Source: Candidatus Nanopelagicales bacterium
GTDB lineage: Bacteria > Actinomycetota > Actinomycetes > S36-B12
Direction of reading: 5' to 3'
Assembly: GCA_030726915.1 (NCBI GenBank)
Contig: JANRCR010000054.1
Span: 1-53,819, forward strand
DNA length: 53,819 nucleotides
Shown here: positions 52,901 to 53,819 of the stretch, piece by piece
Layout of the letters: every line of letters begins with the position of its first letter
How positions within the stretch are numbered: position 1 is the first letter of the stretch
Position numbers and translations under genes: made by a program
Notes under the pieces: generated by a model
The model's database searches: none
Seen by the model: the letters and a program-made list of their open reading frames with translations, nothing else
What the model was told of the DNA's origin: nothing

Positions 52901-53274
52901 TAGCTCTTCTCCTTCTTCGCGCCGTAACGCGAACGAGCCTGCTTGCGGTTCTTGACACCCTGGGTGTCCAAAGCCCCGCGGATGATCTTGTAGCGCACTC
53001 CGGGGAGGTCCTTCACTCGGCCGCCACGCACCAGCACGATTGAGTGCTCCTGCAGGTTGTGGCCGACGCCCGGAATGTACGCCGTGACCTCGATACCCGA
53101 GGAGAGTCGTACGCGCGCGACCTTGCGAAGCGCGGAGTTGGGCTTCTTGGGGGTCGTCGTATAGACGCGCGTGCAGACACCGCGACGCTGCGGACTGCCC
53201 TTGAGTGCGGGCGTCTTATTCTTCGCAACCTTGTCCTGCCGGCCCTTGCGGACCAACTGCTGGATCGTGGGCAC
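52900..53274 (-). CDS. rpsL: Ribosomal protein S12 (uS12)
   Basis: A 124-residue S12 at the decoding centre ([43 protein letters not shown]). The two lysines whose change gives streptomycin resistance are both intact. GTG start. It is the first gene of the str operon here, with no rpoBC beside it. Confidence 0.99.
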   Translation of the reverse strand: MPTIQQLVRKGRQDKVAKNKTPALKGSPQRRGVCTRVYTTTPKKPNSALRKVARVRLSSGIEVTAYIPGVGHNLQEHSIVLVRGGRVKDLPGVRYKIIRGALDTQGVKNRKQARSRYGAKKEKS

Positions 53275-53510
53275 TACATCTCCGTCCGTGAATCGTGGTC
53301 TACGTCCGTTTTGACTGGTTTATCCCACCCCCGCGGTCGGGTGTGTCGCGCCCCTAACGGAGCACTACACCCTCAAGCGGAACTAGAGGACATCCAGCGC
53401 AAGCGACCGATTGCTCGGCCCGGCACGCGCGAGCACCCGGGGCAAGCCTCGGGCACGAGGGGTAAACATACCCGACCCCGTGTGGGGGACCAAATCCGGG
53501 TCCCTACCCC
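53275..53510. other. Spacer before rpsL
   Basis: A 236-base gap that must hold the str-operon promoter, but I see no sure -35/-10 pair on the minus strand. It contains small inverted repeats (53447-53460 and 53470-53501, the latter just after the upstream gene's stop codon), which may end the upstream message. Confidence 0.4.
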
Positions 53511-53819
53511 CTAGACCGAGCCAGCGGCCGAAAGGATCGCCGCGACCAGGAAGACCAGGCCAAACCCCACGATCAGCGCGGCGTAGAGGCCAATGTTGAT
53601 CCACGAGATGATCTTGGTGGCGGTGTTGAGCCCAGCGCCGCTCACGCGGCCTCCAGAGGCAGCGATCTCCAGGTCTGACTTGCGGGCCAGGACGAGCGCG
53701 ATGATCGCCGGGATCACCGGGCAGACCACCCACGAGACGATGGCGAGCACGAGGCCGACCACGGCGTTGGTCGATGTCGTGGGCGCCGGTGGATAGGCGT
53801 AGCCCGGTGCCGGGTAGCC
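53511..53819 (-). CDS. C-terminal part of a DUF4190-like membrane protein, cut by the window edge
   Basis: The last 102 residues of a small membrane protein. The visible start is Pro/Tyr/Gly-rich (GYPAPGYAYPPAPTTSTNA), followed by a helix (VVGLVLAIVSWVVCPVIPAIIALVLA), a polar loop with KSDLEIAASGGRVSGAGLNTATK, and a second helix (ISWINIGLYAALIVGFGLVFL). This two-helix layout with an isolated proline-rich leader matches the DUF4190 type, for which no function is known. It stops 236 bases before rpsL and is probably a separate transcript. Confidence 0.8.
   Translation of the reverse strand, partial: GYPAPGYAYPPAPTTSTNAVVGLVLAIVSWVVCPVIPAIIALVLARKSDLEIAASGGRVSGAGLNTATKIISWINIGLYAALIVGFGLVFLVAAILSAAGSV

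Noticed and set aside
52900-53274. Streptomycin-resistant S12
   Set aside because: Both lysines involved in resistance are present.

Overview
The window is a high-GC actinobacterial chromosome segment, most likely class Actinomycetes; order and genus cannot be read from it. The evidence is a WhiB regulator (WhiD/WhiB3 type), a guaB-guaB3 pair, a groES-groEL1 operon whose GroEL ends in a His-rich tail, CIRCE elements, many GTG starts, and long Ala/Glu-rich tails on ribosomal proteins. From memory, gene order matches the choD-guaB3-guaB2-whiB3-groEL1-groES-tsaD-rimI-tsaB-tsaE-alr-glmS-glmM-rpsI-rplM region of Mycobacterium and the equivalent Streptomyces region. Here it runs directly into the alpha, spc, S10 and str ribosomal clusters.

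Left part (1-14.7 kb). A plus-strand three-gene operon encodes a form II-like CO dehydrogenase/xanthine dehydrogenase family enzyme in the order small-large-medium (coxSLM), ending in a strong hairpin and a larger nested inverted repeat. Facing it is a minus-strand run: MFS transporter, ChoD-like GMC oxidoreductase, succinate-semialdehyde-type aldehyde dehydrogenase, glycerol-3-phosphate dehydrogenase, GuaB3, GuaB, a helical-repeat-like unknown protein, and a MerR-family regulator with a cobalamin-binding-like domain. That regulator is divergent from whiB.

Middle (14.8-32.7 kb). whiB and groEL converge on a textbook bidirectional terminator. The groES promoter is overlapped by one of two CIRCE (HrcA) sites and faces a SAM methyltransferase gene, whose 3' end overlaps a homocysteine methyltransferase gene by 72 bases. 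Then comes a long minus-strand chain, often with 4-base stop/start overlaps: polysaccharide deacetylase, tsaD-rimI-tsaB-tsaE (tRNA t6A synthesis and protein acetylation), alpha/beta hydrolase, alr, nnr, acpS, glmS, glmM (cell-wall precursors, metabolite repair, fatty-acid priming), rpsI-rplM and truA.

Right part (32.8-53.3 kb). rplQ-rpoA-rpsD-rpsK-rpsM-rpmJ-infA, map-adk-secY, the whole spc and S10 operons, tuf, fusA, rpsG and rpsL are read on the minus strand. rpsD, rpsN and rpmJ are the zinc-binding (cysteine-containing) types. Structured spacers separate several sub-operons, most notably a 200-base, four-hairpin leader before rpsM. The right edge cuts a Pro/Tyr-rich two-helix membrane protein, and the left edge may hold the start of a similar protein.

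Most of this window is conserved housekeeping DNA and I see no wholly new system. The strongest leads are the CarH/LitR-like cobalamin photoreceptor candidate beside whiB, a ferredoxin-like four-cysteine motif inside the ChoD-like flavoprotein, the form II-like CO dehydrogenase operon, and several structured intergenic RNAs. I found no tRNA, rRNA, CRISPR array, transposase or integrase. No stretch over 300 bases lacks a gene.
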